The notes: generated by a model from the letters alone, not told the origin. 57,867 nt of DNA from Poseidonocella sp. HB161398 (GCF_005870025.1 NZ_VATA01000044.1:1-57867), one strand, 5' to 3'; positions 1 through 8,685 are shown, counted from the stretch's first letter. Program-made: numbers and translations.

Positions 1-173
1 TATACGCTTGCCAATTGGTGGTCTTGCAGGTCGGCTTCGGAGGTCTGCTCATGCAGCCCGGCTAGCATGCTGGGTTCACAAGATGAATCCCACCAGTTTT
101 GCGCAACAACGCCGTCCCGCGACATCGGAGCAGCGACCGTGGCCCCAGTGGGGCCGCGAAAGCGCTGCGGAGC
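1..173. other. Left-edge non-coding sequence, possible IS end
   Basis: No credible gene is seen. Around 105-120 the complement reads GGCGTTGTTGCGCAAA, which resembles the terminal repeats of some IS5-family elements as I remember them, so this may be the end of a second insertion sequence abutting the IS3 remnant. The element body would lie outside the window, so this is only a suggestion. Confidence 0.3.
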
Positions 174-467
174 ATCCCGCTCCACCACCAGCTGGCCGAT
201 CTTGGCGTGCGGCCTTTCCACCTCGGCGAGCGATTTCAGCGGCTCGGATGACGCCTGAGCGCCGAAGGCCGGTGCGTTCGGCAGGAAACGATCCCCCGGA
301 TCGTTTCCAGACTGCCTCACACTCGATCGCGGTGCGTTTCCTGCCGCTGATGATGGCGGGGGGGATATCGTGCTTCCTGCCTGGTCCAGCCGTCGTCAGG
401 CCCCCCGGATCGCTTCGAGGGCCACCTTCTCCTTGAACTCCGCTGAATGGCGTTTCCGTTTCTTCGT
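174..467 (-). pseudogene. Decayed IS3-family transposase OrfA remnant
   Basis: Read on the minus strand from 467, the sequence gives TKKRKRHSAEFKEKVALEAI, the hallmark N-terminus of IS3-family OrfA, with ACG where a start region should be. The frame then hits a stop. After a frame change it continues as KHDIPPAIISGRKRTAIE (the helix-turn-helix segment), and after another shift as AKIGQLVVERD, the usual OrfA C-terminal leucine-zipper end. The three pieces are collinear with an intact OrfA of roughly 100 residues, so this is one copy broken by frameshifts and a stop. The OrfB (DDE integrase) half is not seen. It cannot make a working transposase; it marks old mobile DNA beside the sugar operon. 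Confidence 0.75.
279..346. repeat. Nested inverted repeats inside the IS remnant
   Basis: An 11-bp perfect inverted repeat (284-294 GGAAACGATCC, 298-308 GGATCGTTTCC, 3-nt loop) overlaps a second, 12-bp one (279-290 CGGCAGGAAACG, 335-346 CGTTTCCTGCCG). Both lie in the part of orfA that aligns poorly to the family, so they may be a small insertion or a rearrangement scar. Confidence 0.55.
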
Positions 468-588
468 CCCAGGTCAGTCTCCGTCAGCCGCTACAGCTTA
501 ACACCTGGTCCGAAATCCTGCGACCACCTCTGCCCGCCCCGGCCGGCCCGAGCGCGCCGCCGCCGGGGCGGCGTGCTGGCCCGATCCG

Positions 589-620
589 GCTGCCCGCGGG
601 ACTTTCGCGCCGCGGGCAGC
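589..620 (-). terminator. Hairpin downstream of the sugar operon
   Basis: An 11-bp perfect stem (589-599 GCTGCCCGCGG with 610-620 CCGCGGGCAGC), partly extendable outward, lies 46 bases past the last gene of the minus-strand operon. There is no T tract, so it may be a processing or Rho-assisted end rather than an intrinsic terminator. The rest of 468-665 holds nothing recognisable. Confidence 0.45.
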
Positions 621-665
621 CGAGTCGGGCCCTGCTGTGCCCCTCCCGTCGCGCAGGACCCCGCG

Positions 666-1775
666 TCAGAGCGCCGTCCAGGCCGCGTCCTCTTCCGAGG
701 AGCGCAGGCAGGCGGCGATGAAGCGCATCCCCGCGAGCCCTTCGCCGATCCCCGGCAGCGCCTCCGCCGCACCGCCCCGGATCAGCGCAGCCGCCTCGGC
801 ATAGAGCGTCGCGAAAGCTTCCAGATAGCCCTCGGGATGGCCGCCCGGCGTGCGCAGATGCGCCAGCCCCGCCGCCGTCGCCCCGGCCCCGCCGCGGGTC
901 AGGATCTGCGTGGGCTCGCCGAAGCGGGCAAAGCGCATCTGGTTCGGATCCTCCTGCGCCCAGTCGAGCCCGGCCCTTGTGCCGTGGATCCGCAGCCTCA
1001 GCGCATTGCCGTTGCCGACCGCGACCTGGCTGGCCCAGAGCATGCCCTTGGCCCCGCCCTTGTAGCGCAGCATCACATGGACATTGTCATCCACCCGCCG
1101 CCCCGGCACGAAAGCGTCGAGATCGGCCGAGAGCCGGTCGATCTCCAGCCCGCTGACAAAGGCCGCCAGGTTGTGGGCATGGGTGCCGATATCGCCGATG
1201 CAGCCGCCCGCGCCCGAGCGCGCCGGATCGGTGCGCCAGTCGGCCTGCTTGCCGCTGGTCTCTTCGGCCAGCCAGTCCTGCACGTATTCGACATGCACCA
1301 GCCGGATCTCGCCCAAATCGCCCGCGGCCACCATCTCGCGCGCCTGGCGGATCAGCGGATAGGCGGAATAGTTGTGGGTCAGGATGAAGCGCTTGCCCGA
1401 GGCCGCCGCGGCGGCGGCGATCGCCTCGGCCTGCGCCATCGTCGCCGCCAGCGGCTTGTCGCAGATCACGTGGATCCCCGCCTCGAGGAAGGCGATCGCC
1501 GCCGGGGCATGCATGTGGTTCGGCGTGACGATGGCCACCGCGTCGATCCCGTCGGGCCGCGCCGCTTCGGCCTTCGCCATCTCGGCGAAATCCGCATAGC
1601 TGCGCGCCGGGTCGAGCCCCAGCTCGGCGGCGGAGGCATGCGCCCGCGCCGGATCCGAGCTCAGCGCGCCGGCGACCAGCTCCCACTGGCCGTCGATCCG
1701 CGCCGCGATGCGGTGCACGCCGCCGATCAGCGCGCCCTGCCCGCCGCCGACCATGCCCAGTTTCAGCTTCTGCAT
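666..1775 (-). CDS. Gfo/Idh/MocA-family oxidoreductase (last gene of sugar operon)
   Basis: 369-residue NAD(P)-dependent sugar dehydrogenase of the Gfo/Idh/MocA family. The N-terminal Rossmann motif is GMVGGGQGALIGGVH at about residues 6-20, and the family Lys-Pro motif appears as CDKPLAAT near 110-117, followed by the usual alpha/beta catalytic domain. The open frame runs on upstream, but the start is set at MQKLKLG because its ATG overlaps the stop of the preceding gene as TGATG. It is the last of nine co-directional genes with a sugar ABC importer and two TIM-barrel enzymes, so it probably oxidises or reduces a sugar intermediate made inside the cell. The substrate cannot be read from the sequence. 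Confidence 0.88.
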   Translation of the reverse strand: MQKLKLGMVGGGQGALIGGVHRIAARIDGQWELVAGALSSDPARAHASAAELGLDPARSYADFAEMAKAEAARPDGIDAVAIVTPNHMHAPAAIAFLEAGIHVICDKPLAATMAQAEAIAAAAAASGKRFILTHNYSAYPLIRQAREMVAAGDLGEIRLVHVEYVQDWLAEETSGKQADWRTDPARSGAGGCIGDIGTHAHNLAAFVSGLEIDRLSADLDAFVPGRRVDDNVHVMLRYKGGAKGMLWASQVAVGNGNALRLRIHGTRAGLDWAQEDPNQMRFARFGEPTQILTRGGAGATAAGLAHLRTPGGHPEGYLEAFATLYAEAAALIRGGAAEALPGIGEGLAGMRFIAACLRSSEEDAAWTAL

Positions 1776-2833
1776 CACGCGACACCCAGCATCTTGCGGA
1801 TCGCCTCGCGGTCGACGCCCGAGCCCGCGAAATCGTCGAAGGCCTTGCCGGTCACCTCGATGATCTTCGAGGCGATGAAGGGCGCGCCCTCGCGGGCGCC
1901 CTGCTCGGGCGATTTCAGGCAGCATTCCCATTCCATCACCGCCCAGCTGTCGAAGCCCGCGGCCGAGAGCCTGGCGAAGATCGCGCCGAAATCGACCTGG
2001 CCGTCGCCCAGGCTGCGGAAGCGCCCGGCGCGCTCCACCCAAGGCTGGTAGCCGGAATAGACGCCCTGCCGCCCGTCGGGATTGAACTCGGCATCCTTGA
2101 CGTGGAAGGCCGCGATCCGGTCCTTGTAGAGGTCGATGAAGGCCAGGTAGTCGAGGCATTGCAGCACGTAATGCGACGGATCGTAGAGGATCTTCGCGCG
2201 GGCATGCCCGCCGACCGCGTCGAGGAACATCTCCCAGGTGGCGCCGTCGAAGATGTCCTCTCCGGGATGGATCTCGTAGGCGAGATCGACGCCCTCCTCC
2301 TCGTAATGGTCGAGGATCGGGCGCCAGCGGCGCCCGAGCTCGGCGAAGGCCTCCTCGATCAGGCCCGCGGGGCGCTGCGGCCAGGGATAGAGATAGGGGA
2401 AGGCGAGGCTCCCCGAGAAGGTGACGGCCGTCTTCAGCCCGAGCCGCCGCGAGGCGGTGGCGGCCTTCTTCACCTGGTCCACCGCCCAGGCGGTGCGCGC
2501 CTTCGGATCGCCATGGACCGCGGCCGGGGCGAAGCCGTCGAAGAGCGTGTCATAGGCCGGGTTCACCGCGACGAGCTGGCCCTGGATATGGGTCGAGAGC
2601 TCGGTGATCTCGACCCCCGCCTCGGCGCAGGTGCCCTTGATCTCGTCGCAGTAGTCCTGGCTCTGGGCGGCGGTGTCGAGATCGAAGAGCCGCGCGTCAT
2701 TTGCCGGGATCTGCACGCCGCGATAGCCCAGATCCGCCGCCCAGCGGGTGATGCCGGGCAGCGTGTCGAAGGGTGCCGCATCGCCCGCGAACTGGGCGAG
2801 GAAGATGGCTGGACCCTTTATCGTGGTAGGCAT
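1775..2833 (-). CDS. Xylose-isomerase-like TIM barrel (sugar isomerase/epimerase family)
   Basis: 352-residue protein of the sugar phosphate isomerase/epimerase superfamily (AP endonuclease 2/IolE-like TIM barrel). Visible metal-site segments are LAYEIHPGED in the middle and AFHVKDAEF later, which usually supply the Glu, His and Asp ligands of a divalent metal; VMEWEC near the C-terminus supplies the last acidic residue. The ATG at 2833 (MPTTIKG) follows an AAGGA ribosome site, better than the upstream in-frame Met. It is coupled to the dehydrogenase downstream by TGATG. Family members act as isomerases, epimerases, dehydratases or, in keto-sugar pathways, as eliminases; the reaction here is unknown. 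Confidence 0.85.
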   Translation of the reverse strand: MPTTIKGPAIFLAQFAGDAAPFDTLPGITRWAADLGYRGVQIPANDARLFDLDTAAQSQDYCDEIKGTCAEAGVEITELSTHIQGQLVAVNPAYDTLFDGFAPAAVHGDPKARTAWAVDQVKKAATASRRLGLKTAVTFSGSLAFPYLYPWPQRPAGLIEEAFAELGRRWRPILDHYEEEGVDLAYEIHPGEDIFDGATWEMFLDAVGGHARAKILYDPSHYVLQCLDYLAFIDLYKDRIAAFHVKDAEFNPDGRQGVYSGYQPWVERAGRFRSLGDGQVDFGAIFARLSAAGFDSWAVMEWECCLKSPEQGAREGAPFIASKIIEVTGKAFDDFAGSGVDREAIRKMLGVA

Positions 2834-2849
2834 GTCATTCCTTTCGTGA

Positions 2850-3680
2850 TCATGCTGGGGGAGGGGCATAGCGGCAGAAGGCAAAGCGCCTTCCGCCCGG
2901 TGCCCAGCAGGGGGTGTTGATCGTGCCCTGGCCGCCGAAGAGCCCGAAGAGCTCTCGGTCGCGGCCGGTGCCGAGGTCGATCAGGCGCAGCGCGACATCG
3001 AGGTCGCGCGGATGCCCGTCCGTGCCTTCGGGATAGGCGAGATAGAGCAGGTGCCGCCCGTCGGGCGAGGGGTGCGGGAACCAGGCGTCGCGGGGGCCGC
3101 GGGTCATCTCCTCGGGATCGCCGCCCGCGGCGGGCACGCGCCAGAGCTGCATCGAGCCGCCGCGGTCGGAGTTGAACCAGATCCACTGGCCGTCCGGCGT
3201 GTAGTCCGGTCCGTCGTAATGGCCGGGCCCCCGGACCAGCAGCCGCTCGCCGCTGCCGTCGGCGGCGCAGGCGGCGATGGCGAACTGCCCGCCGCGGATC
3301 GCGGCATAGGCCAGCTCGGTGCCGTCGGGCGACCAGCCATGCCACCAGCTCGGCCCCAGCGCCGTCACACGGCGGGACGCGCCGCCCGCGGCCGGGACGG
3401 TGTAGATGATCGACTTGCCGGTCTCGGTCTTGTCGCAATAGGCGTAGACCCGGCCGTCGGGCGAGATGCCGTGGTCGTTGTTCAGCCCGTCATGCGGCCC
3501 GAGATCGACCGCCAGCAGTGCCGGCCGCTCGAAGGGCACGCGGTAGAGCCCGCCATCGGCATTGACCAGCAGATAGCCGCCGCCGGGCGCCCAGTTGGGC
3601 GCCTCGACCAGCCGGTCGGTGGCCAGCAGCACCCGGGTCTCGCCGCTGGCGATGTCATGGAGGCAGAGCTCGGTCCTCAT
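2850..3680 (-). CDS. TolB-like PD40/WD40 beta-propeller protein
   Basis: 276 residues made almost entirely of beta-propeller blades with the PD40 signature: WAPGGGYLL, GISPDGRVYAY, GWSPDGTELAY, DYTPDGQWIWF, HPSPDGRHLLY and CWAPGGRRFAF. There is no signal peptide, so it is predicted to be cytoplasmic, unlike periplasmic TolB. The start at 3680 (MRTELCL) has GGAGG six bases upstream. It lies between the two dehydrogenase/TIM-barrel pairs. Propellers of this kind include oligogalacturonate-lyase-like enzymes as well as binding scaffolds, so a role in opening or cleaving the imported sugar is possible; no catalytic residues can be named with confidence. Confidence 0.78.
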   Translation of the reverse strand: MRTELCLHDIASGETRVLLATDRLVEAPNWAPGGGYLLVNADGGLYRVPFERPALLAVDLGPHDGLNNDHGISPDGRVYAYCDKTETGKSIIYTVPAAGGASRRVTALGPSWWHGWSPDGTELAYAAIRGGQFAIAACAADGSGERLLVRGPGHYDGPDYTPDGQWIWFNSDRGGSMQLWRVPAAGGDPEEMTRGPRDAWFPHPSPDGRHLLYLAYPEGTDGHPRDLDVALRLIDLGTGRDRELFGLFGGQGTINTPCWAPGGRRFAFCRYAPPPA

Positions 3681-3732
3681 GCGGCCTCCAGGCGGTCTTC
3701 GAACCATGCTGGCGGCCGCGCGATGCGGGGCT

Positions 3733-3757
3733 GTCCCGCCCCCGAGAGGGGCGGGAC
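3733..3757 (-). terminator. Strong hairpin inside the sugar operon
   Basis: A perfect 10-bp GC stem (3733-3742 GTCCCGCCCC, 3748-3757 GGGGCGGGAC, loop CGAGA) lies in the 109-bp gap between the second dehydrogenase and the propeller gene. There is no T tract. It is the only sizeable gap in the operon and could lower or stabilise expression on one side. Confidence 0.5.
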
Positions 3758-3789
3758 GGACGGGGCGGGAAGGCGGGCCATCGCGCCGC

Positions 3790-4914
3790 TCAGGCCAGCA
3801 GCGCCGCAGCCGCGGCCGGGCCGAGCGCCTCGGGACGGGTGCAGGAGGTCGCCAGGTCGAGCACCCTGCCCTCCTCGCCCGCGCGCAGGATCGTCGTCAT
3901 CACGTCGACGACATGCAGCGAGAAATCCAGCGAGCAGCGATGCTCCCGCCCTTCGAGGATCGCCAGCGCCATGTCGGCGAGCCCGGCGGTGCGGTAGTTC
4001 GCCCGGCCCTGCGCGTCATTGGCGACGGAGAAAGGATGTTCCCAGGCGCGGGCGATATTGACGAAATTCGCCCCCGCGGTCATCCGCAGCTCGCCGCCGA
4101 AGAAGTTCGGGTCGGGCACATGCAGGGTGCCCTTGCGGCCGTAGAGCTCCATCGGCTCGTGGCCGTGCTGCCAGACATCCCAGGAGGCGACCATGGTCAC
4201 CTGCGCGCCGGAGGCGAATTGCAGGATCGCGTGGATCGTCGTCGGGGTCTCCACCGGGATCTTCTCGCCATGGCGCGGCTGGCTGGTGATCGTGCGGAAC
4301 TCCGAGGCCGAGGAGGAGATCGCCGCGACCTTGGCCACCGGGCCGAGCAGCTGGACCAGGTTCGAGATGTAGTAGGGCCCGACATCGAGCACCGGCCCCG
4401 CGCCGGGCTTGAAGAAGAAATCCGGGTTCGGATGCCACATCTCCATCCCCGGGCTCTGCACGAAGCAGGTGCCCGAGGTGACGTCGCCGATCGCGCCGCT
4501 ATCGACCAGGTCGCGGGCCAGCTGGTGCGCCCCGCCGAGGAAGGTGTCGGGAGCCGAGCCGATGCGCAGCCCCTTCGCCTCGGCGATGTCGGCCAGCGCG
4601 CGGCCCTCCTCCAGGCTGAGGACGAAGGGCTTCTCCGACCAGACATGCTTGCCCGCCTCGAGCACCGCGCGCGACACGTCGTAATGCGCCGCCGGGATGG
4701 TCAGGTTGACGACCACGTCGACGTCCCCGGCGGCCAGCAGGTCCGGGACGGAGAGCGCGCGCAGGCCGAATTCCGCAGCCCGCGCCTCGGCGAGCTCCAT
4801 GTTCAGGTCGGCGCAGGCGCGCATCTCGATGCCCTTGAAGAGCGGGGCGAGGCGCATGTAGGCGGCCGAGATGTTGCCGCAGCCGATGACGCCGATGCCA
4901 AGTGATTTGCTCAT
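3790..4914 (-). CDS. Gfo/Idh/MocA-family oxidoreductase (second copy)
   Basis: 374-residue dehydrogenase with a Rossmann start IGVIGCGNISAAYM (residues 7-20) and the family motif SEKPFVLS near 94-101. A large C-terminal half follows, with an HPNPDFFF...GPVLDVGPYY segment typical of the subgroup that includes glucose-fructose oxidoreductase and keto-sugar dehydrogenases. The start codon at 4914 overlies the short gap after the upstream TIM-barrel gene. It is clearly different from the other dehydrogenase of the operon, so the two may run opposite redox steps: oxidation of the imported sugar and reduction of the keto product. That division is inference; substrate unknown. Confidence 0.88.
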   Translation of the reverse strand: MSKSLGIGVIGCGNISAAYMRLAPLFKGIEMRACADLNMELAEARAAEFGLRALSVPDLLAAGDVDVVVNLTIPAAHYDVSRAVLEAGKHVWSEKPFVLSLEEGRALADIAEAKGLRIGSAPDTFLGGAHQLARDLVDSGAIGDVTSGTCFVQSPGMEMWHPNPDFFFKPGAGPVLDVGPYYISNLVQLLGPVAKVAAISSSASEFRTITSQPRHGEKIPVETPTTIHAILQFASGAQVTMVASWDVWQHGHEPMELYGRKGTLHVPDPNFFGGELRMTAGANFVNIARAWEHPFSVANDAQGRANYRTAGLADMALAILEGREHRCSLDFSLHVVDVMTTILRAGEEGRVLDLATSCTRPEALGPAAAAALLA

Positions 4915-4922
4915 GGGGAACC

Positions 4923-5666
4923 TCAGTAGGTCTTGAAGGCTTCGATGGAGCGGGTGGCGAAGCGGGTCGCGTCCGAGGGCTTGTCATGCTCCATGACGAA
5001 GAGCTCGACGCCGATGGCGCGCAGCTTGGCCATGATCGCGGGCCAGTCCATCACCCCCTGGCCGACATCCGCCCAGCCATCCTCGTCGAGGCACTCGCCC
5101 TCGGGCGCGATGTCCTTCACATGGGCGGCGGCGATGCGGTCGCGGTAGCGCTCGATCCAGGCCAGCGGATCGGCGCCGCCGCGGGTGATCCAGGCGATAT
5201 CCGCCTCCCAGGCGATCTCCGGCGCTTCGGCCAGGATGATCTCCATCGCGCAGGTGCCGCCGAGATCGGCGAATTCCCAGTTGTGGTTGTGCCAGCCGAA
5301 GCGGAAGCCCGCATCCTGCACGCGCTTGCCGGCCTCGGCCAGGCGCTTGGCGAAGACGGTCCAGGCGGCGGCGTCCATGCTGCGCATCTCGGGCGGCACG
5401 GCCGGGCAGTAGAGCTGCGACATGCCGAGCGCCTTCGCCGCGGCCAGCGTGGTGGCGAGCCCGCTCTCGAAGCTTTCCACCGGGAAGAAATGGCCCGAGG
5501 GCATGGCAAGCCCGCGCGCGTCGAGCAGGGCGCGGAAGGCGGCCGGGTCCTCGTAGACCCCGCCGAAGCCCTCGACCTGGGTATAGCCCAGATCGGCAAG
5601 CGTGCTCAGCACCTGGTCCCAGGGACCGGCATCGCGGGCGGAGTAGAGCTGGAAGGAAACGTTCAT
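4923..5666 (-). CDS. Xylose-isomerase-like TIM barrel (second copy)
   Basis: 247-residue compact TIM barrel of the sugar phosphate isomerase/epimerase superfamily. Key segments are FGWHNHNWEF near residues 123-132, IAWEADIAW, AAHVKDIAP and FVMEHDKP at the end, the expected order of metal ligands (His, Asp, His, Glu). It starts at the ATG at 5666 after a CAGGA site and ends 8 bases before the next gene. It is about 100 residues shorter than the other TIM barrel of the operon, so it is a different subfamily. Likely a cytoplasmic enzyme on the imported sugar or its keto derivative; could be an isomerase, epimerase or eliminase. Confidence 0.87.
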   Translation of the reverse strand: MNVSFQLYSARDAGPWDQVLSTLADLGYTQVEGFGGVYEDPAAFRALLDARGLAMPSGHFFPVESFESGLATTLAAAKALGMSQLYCPAVPPEMRSMDAAAWTVFAKRLAEAGKRVQDAGFRFGWHNHNWEFADLGGTCAMEIILAEAPEIAWEADIAWITRGGADPLAWIERYRDRIAAAHVKDIAPEGECLDEDGWADVGQGVMDWPAIMAKLRAIGVELFVMEHDKPSDATRFATRSIEAFKTY

Positions 5667-5695
5667 CGTATTGATCCTGAAACTTGGGACAGCGG

Positions 5696-6781
5696 TCAGA
5701 GGCGGATGTCGCCCTGGCGGTCGAAAAGATGGCCGCGGGCCGGGTCGAAGCCGATCCGCAGCGGCTGGCGCGGGCTGAGGTCGGGCTGGCCGTTGGCCCG
5801 CGCCCAGAGAAGCTGGCCGCCCGCGCGGACGCGCACCAGCGTGTCGGAGCCCAGCGGCTCGACCAGGTCGATCACCGTGTCGAGCTGCACCGGCATGGCC
5901 TCGGCGGCCTCGCCCGACTCCACATGCTCGGGGCGGATGCCGAACCAGGCCGGCCCCGAGACTGTGCCCGGGGCGAAGCCGTATTCGCCGAGCGCGAAGG
6001 TCGCGATATCGCAGGAGAAGCTGGGCGCGATCTCCATGTCGAGCGTCCCGTCGAGCATGTTCATGGTCGGCGAGCCGATGAATTCGGCGACATAGCGGTT
6101 GGCCGGGCGGTTGTAGATCTCCTTCGGCGTGCCGAGCTGCATGATCTTGCCGCCCTTCATGATCGCGATGCGGTCGGCGAGCGTCATCGCCTCCACCTGG
6201 TCATGGGTGACGTAGATCATCGTGTTCTCGAGCTGCTGGTGCAGCTGCTTGATCTCCACCCTGAGGTCGGCGCGCAGCTTGGCGTCGAGATTGGAGAGCG
6301 GCTCGTCGAAGAGGAAGACGTCGACATCCCTGACCAGCGCCCGGCCGATGGCGACGCGCTGCCGCTGCCCGCCCGAAAGCGCGGCCGGCTTCCGCTTCAG
6401 CAGCGGCTCGATCTGCAGCACCCTGGCCGCGCGGGCGACCCGCTCGGCGATCTCCGCCTTCGGCAGGCCCGCATTCTTCAGCCCGAAGGAGAGGTTCCCC
6501 TCGACGGTCATCTGCGGATAGAGCGCGTAGCTCTGGAACACCATGCCGATGCCGCGGTCCGAGGGCTCCTCCCAGGTGACGTTGCGGCCCTGGATGAAGA
6601 TCTGCCCGTCGGTGATGTCGAGCAGCCCGGCGATGCAGTTGAGCAGGGTGGACTTGCCGCAGCCCGACGAGCCCAGGAGAACCAGGAACTCCCCCTGCCC
6701 CACATCGAGATTCAGGTCGTGGAGCACCTCGACGGCGCCGAAGGCCAGTTTCAGATCCTTGATGGCGATGCTTGGTTGCAT
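5696..6781 (-). CDS. Sugar ABC transporter ATP-binding protein (UgpC/MsmK type)
   Basis: 361-residue ATPase that powers the sugar importer encoded just upstream. Walker A is GSSGCGKS (37-44), Q-loop at Q82, signature LSGGQ (134-138), Walker B VFLFDEP (154-160) and switch His in THD (about 192). After residue 235 comes the regulatory TOBE/MOP-like domain of the carbohydrate CUT1 group, ending in the usual RIGFDPARGHLFD. It begins 4 bases after the stop of the MalG-type permease. One ATPase serving both permeases is normal for this family. The assignment is firm; the sugar is not known. Confidence 0.93.
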   Translation of the reverse strand: MQPSIAIKDLKLAFGAVEVLHDLNLDVGQGEFLVLLGSSGCGKSTLLNCIAGLLDITDGQIFIQGRNVTWEEPSDRGIGMVFQSYALYPQMTVEGNLSFGLKNAGLPKAEIAERVARAARVLQIEPLLKRKPAALSGGQRQRVAIGRALVRDVDVFLFDEPLSNLDAKLRADLRVEIKQLHQQLENTMIYVTHDQVEAMTLADRIAIMKGGKIMQLGTPKEIYNRPANRYVAEFIGSPTMNMLDGTLDMEIAPSFSCDIATFALGEYGFAPGTVSGPAWFGIRPEHVESGEAAEAMPVQLDTVIDLVEPLGSDTLVRVRAGGQLLWARANGQPDLSPRQPLRIGFDPARGHLFDRQGDIRL

Positions 6782-6785
6782 GAGG

Positions 6786-7754
6786 TTACCCTTTCACCGC
6801 TCCGGCGGCGATGCCGCGCACGAAGAGCTTGCCGGAGGCGAAGTAGATGGCCAGCGGCACCAGCCCGGTCAGCAGCGTGGCGGCCATGTTGACGTTGTAT
6901 TCCTTCACCCCCTGGACCGAGTTGACGATGTTGTTGAGCTGCACCGTCATCGGATAGAGGTTCGGCCGCGTGAACACGGTGCCGAAGAGGAAGTCGTTCC
7001 AGATGCCGGTGATCTGGATGATCATCGCCACCGTGAAGATCGGCAGCGACATGGGCAGCATGACGCGGAAGTAGATCCCCCAGAACCCGGCCCCGTCGAC
7101 CCTTGCGGCCTTGAAGAGCTCCTCGGGCAGCGAGGTGAAGTAGTTCCGGAAGAGCAGCGTCACGATCGGCATGCCGAAGACCGTGTGGACCAGCACCAGC
7201 CCCGCAAGCGAGCCGTAGAGCCCGATTTCGCGCAGCAGGATCACCATCGGATAGAGCATCACCTGGTAGGGGACGAAGGCGCCGAAGATCAGGATGGTGA
7301 AGAAGGCCTCGCCGCCCTTGAAGCGCCAGTTGGCCAGCGCGTAGCCGTTCACCGAGGCGATGAAGATCGAGAACAGCGCCGAGGGCACCGTGATCCGCAC
7401 CGAGTTCCAGAACCCGCGGCTGAGCCCGTCGCAGTTCAGCCCGGTGCAGGCCTCGGACCAGGCCTTGACCCAGGGCTCGAAGGTGATCTCCACCGGCGGG
7501 GCGAAGATGTTGCCCAGCCGGATCTCCGGCATCCCCTTCAGCGAGGTCACCACCATCACCCAGAGCGGCAGCAGGTAGTAGACCGAGACGACGAAGAGCG
7601 TCCCGTAGATCATGATGTTGCGCCCCGAGAGCCGCTTCTTCGGCTTGCGGCCGCGCGGTCCCGTCCCGTCGCGCGACTGCGCGGCATAGTCGGTCAGCAC
7701 GGTCTCGGCCTGCGCGCGCAGGGGGGCGTGTTCGATGTCGCGGCATTTACCCAC
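6786..7754 (-). CDS. Sugar ABC transporter permease, MalG-like
   Basis: 322-residue inner-membrane permease of the CUT1 group with about six transmembrane segments. The EAA loop, which docks the ATPase, is visible as EELFKAARVDGAGFWGIYF. The start is a GTG at 7754 overlapping the stop of the MalF-like gene by 8 bases; a long polar N-terminus of about 45 residues precedes the first membrane segment, so a later start is not excluded. It pairs with the MalF-like permease to form the membrane channel. Confidence 0.92.
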   Translation of the reverse strand: MGKCRDIEHAPLRAQAETVLTDYAAQSRDGTGPRGRKPKKRLSGRNIMIYGTLFVVSVYYLLPLWVMVVTSLKGMPEIRLGNIFAPPVEITFEPWVKAWSEACTGLNCDGLSRGFWNSVRITVPSALFSIFIASVNGYALANWRFKGGEAFFTILIFGAFVPYQVMLYPMVILLREIGLYGSLAGLVLVHTVFGMPIVTLLFRNYFTSLPEELFKAARVDGAGFWGIYFRVMLPMSLPIFTVAMIIQITGIWNDFLFGTVFTRPNLYPMTVQLNNIVNSVQGVKEYNVNMAATLLTGLVPLAIYFASGKLFVRGIAAGAVKG

Positions 7755-8685
7755 GGCGCTTCCCCCCGAATTCGAGCATCGCCCAGGGGATGACGACGAT
7801 GGCGACAGCCAGCAGCATCATGGTCGAGGCGGCGAAGCCCTGGCCCAGGTTCTGCCCGCCGAACATGTAGTCGTAGACGTATTTCGCGGGCACCTCGGTC
7901 GCGATGCCCGGACCGCCCCCGGTCTGCGCCACGACGAGGTCGTAGAGCTTGACGATGCCCGAGGTGATCAGCACCAGCGCGGTGATGAAGACCGGCCGCA
8001 TCATCGGCACGATGATGAAGATGTAGGTCTTCCAGGCCGGGATGCCGTCGACGCGCGACGCCTTCCAGATCTCGCCGTCTATGCCGCGCAGCCCCGCCAG
8101 CATCAGCACCATGATCAGCCCCGTCCCCTGCCAGAGCCCGGCGATCAGGATGCCGAAGATGGCGATGTCGGGATTGTAGAGCGGGTCGAAGGCGAAGCCC
8201 TCGAAGCCCATCGCCCGGATGATCGACTGGACGCCGAATTCGGGGTTGAGGATCCACTGCCAGACGAGGCCGGTGACGATGAAGCTCAGCGCGAAAGGAT
8301 AGAGCAGGATCGTGCGGAAGGCGCTCTCGTAGCGGATCTTCTGGTCGAGGAGCGCGGCGAGGACGAAGCCGATCACCAGGCTGAAGACCAGCGAGCAGAG
8401 CCCGTAGATCGCCAGGTTCTCGATCGAGACCACCCAGCGGCGGGTCGCCCAGAGGCGTTCGTACTGGGCGAGCCCGACGAACTCCGCCCGCGGCAGGAGC
8501 TTCGAGTTGGTGAAGCTGTAGGTGACGGTCCAGACCGTGCCGCCGAGGAAGACGACCATGGCGGTCAGCACCATCGGGATGGCCGCGATCTTGGCGGTCA
8601 GGTTGCGCAGCAGCCGCCGCGGCCGCCGGGCGGCGGAGGGCGGCGCGGTGCCGCCCTGGCGGGCATGGACGGGGTCAGAGGGCAT
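7747..8685 (-). CDS. Sugar ABC transporter permease, MalF-like
   Basis: 312-residue permease with six predicted membrane segments and an EAA loop GEIWKASRVDGIPAWKTYIF. The reading frame is open further upstream, but the ATG at 8685 (MPSDPVHARQ) is preferred: it overlaps the end of the binding-protein gene by 11 bases, as is common in these operons. Forms the heterodimeric channel with the MalG-like subunit. Confidence 0.92.
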   Translation of the reverse strand: MPSDPVHARQGGTAPPSAARRPRRLLRNLTAKIAAIPMVLTAMVVFLGGTVWTVTYSFTNSKLLPRAEFVGLAQYERLWATRRWVVSIENLAIYGLCSLVFSLVIGFVLAALLDQKIRYESAFRTILLYPFALSFIVTGLVWQWILNPEFGVQSIIRAMGFEGFAFDPLYNPDIAIFGILIAGLWQGTGLIMVLMLAGLRGIDGEIWKASRVDGIPAWKTYIFIIVPMMRPVFITALVLITSGIVKLYDLVVAQTGGGPGIATEVPAKYVYDYMFGGQNLGQGFAASTMMLLAVAIVVIPWAMLEFGGKRRG

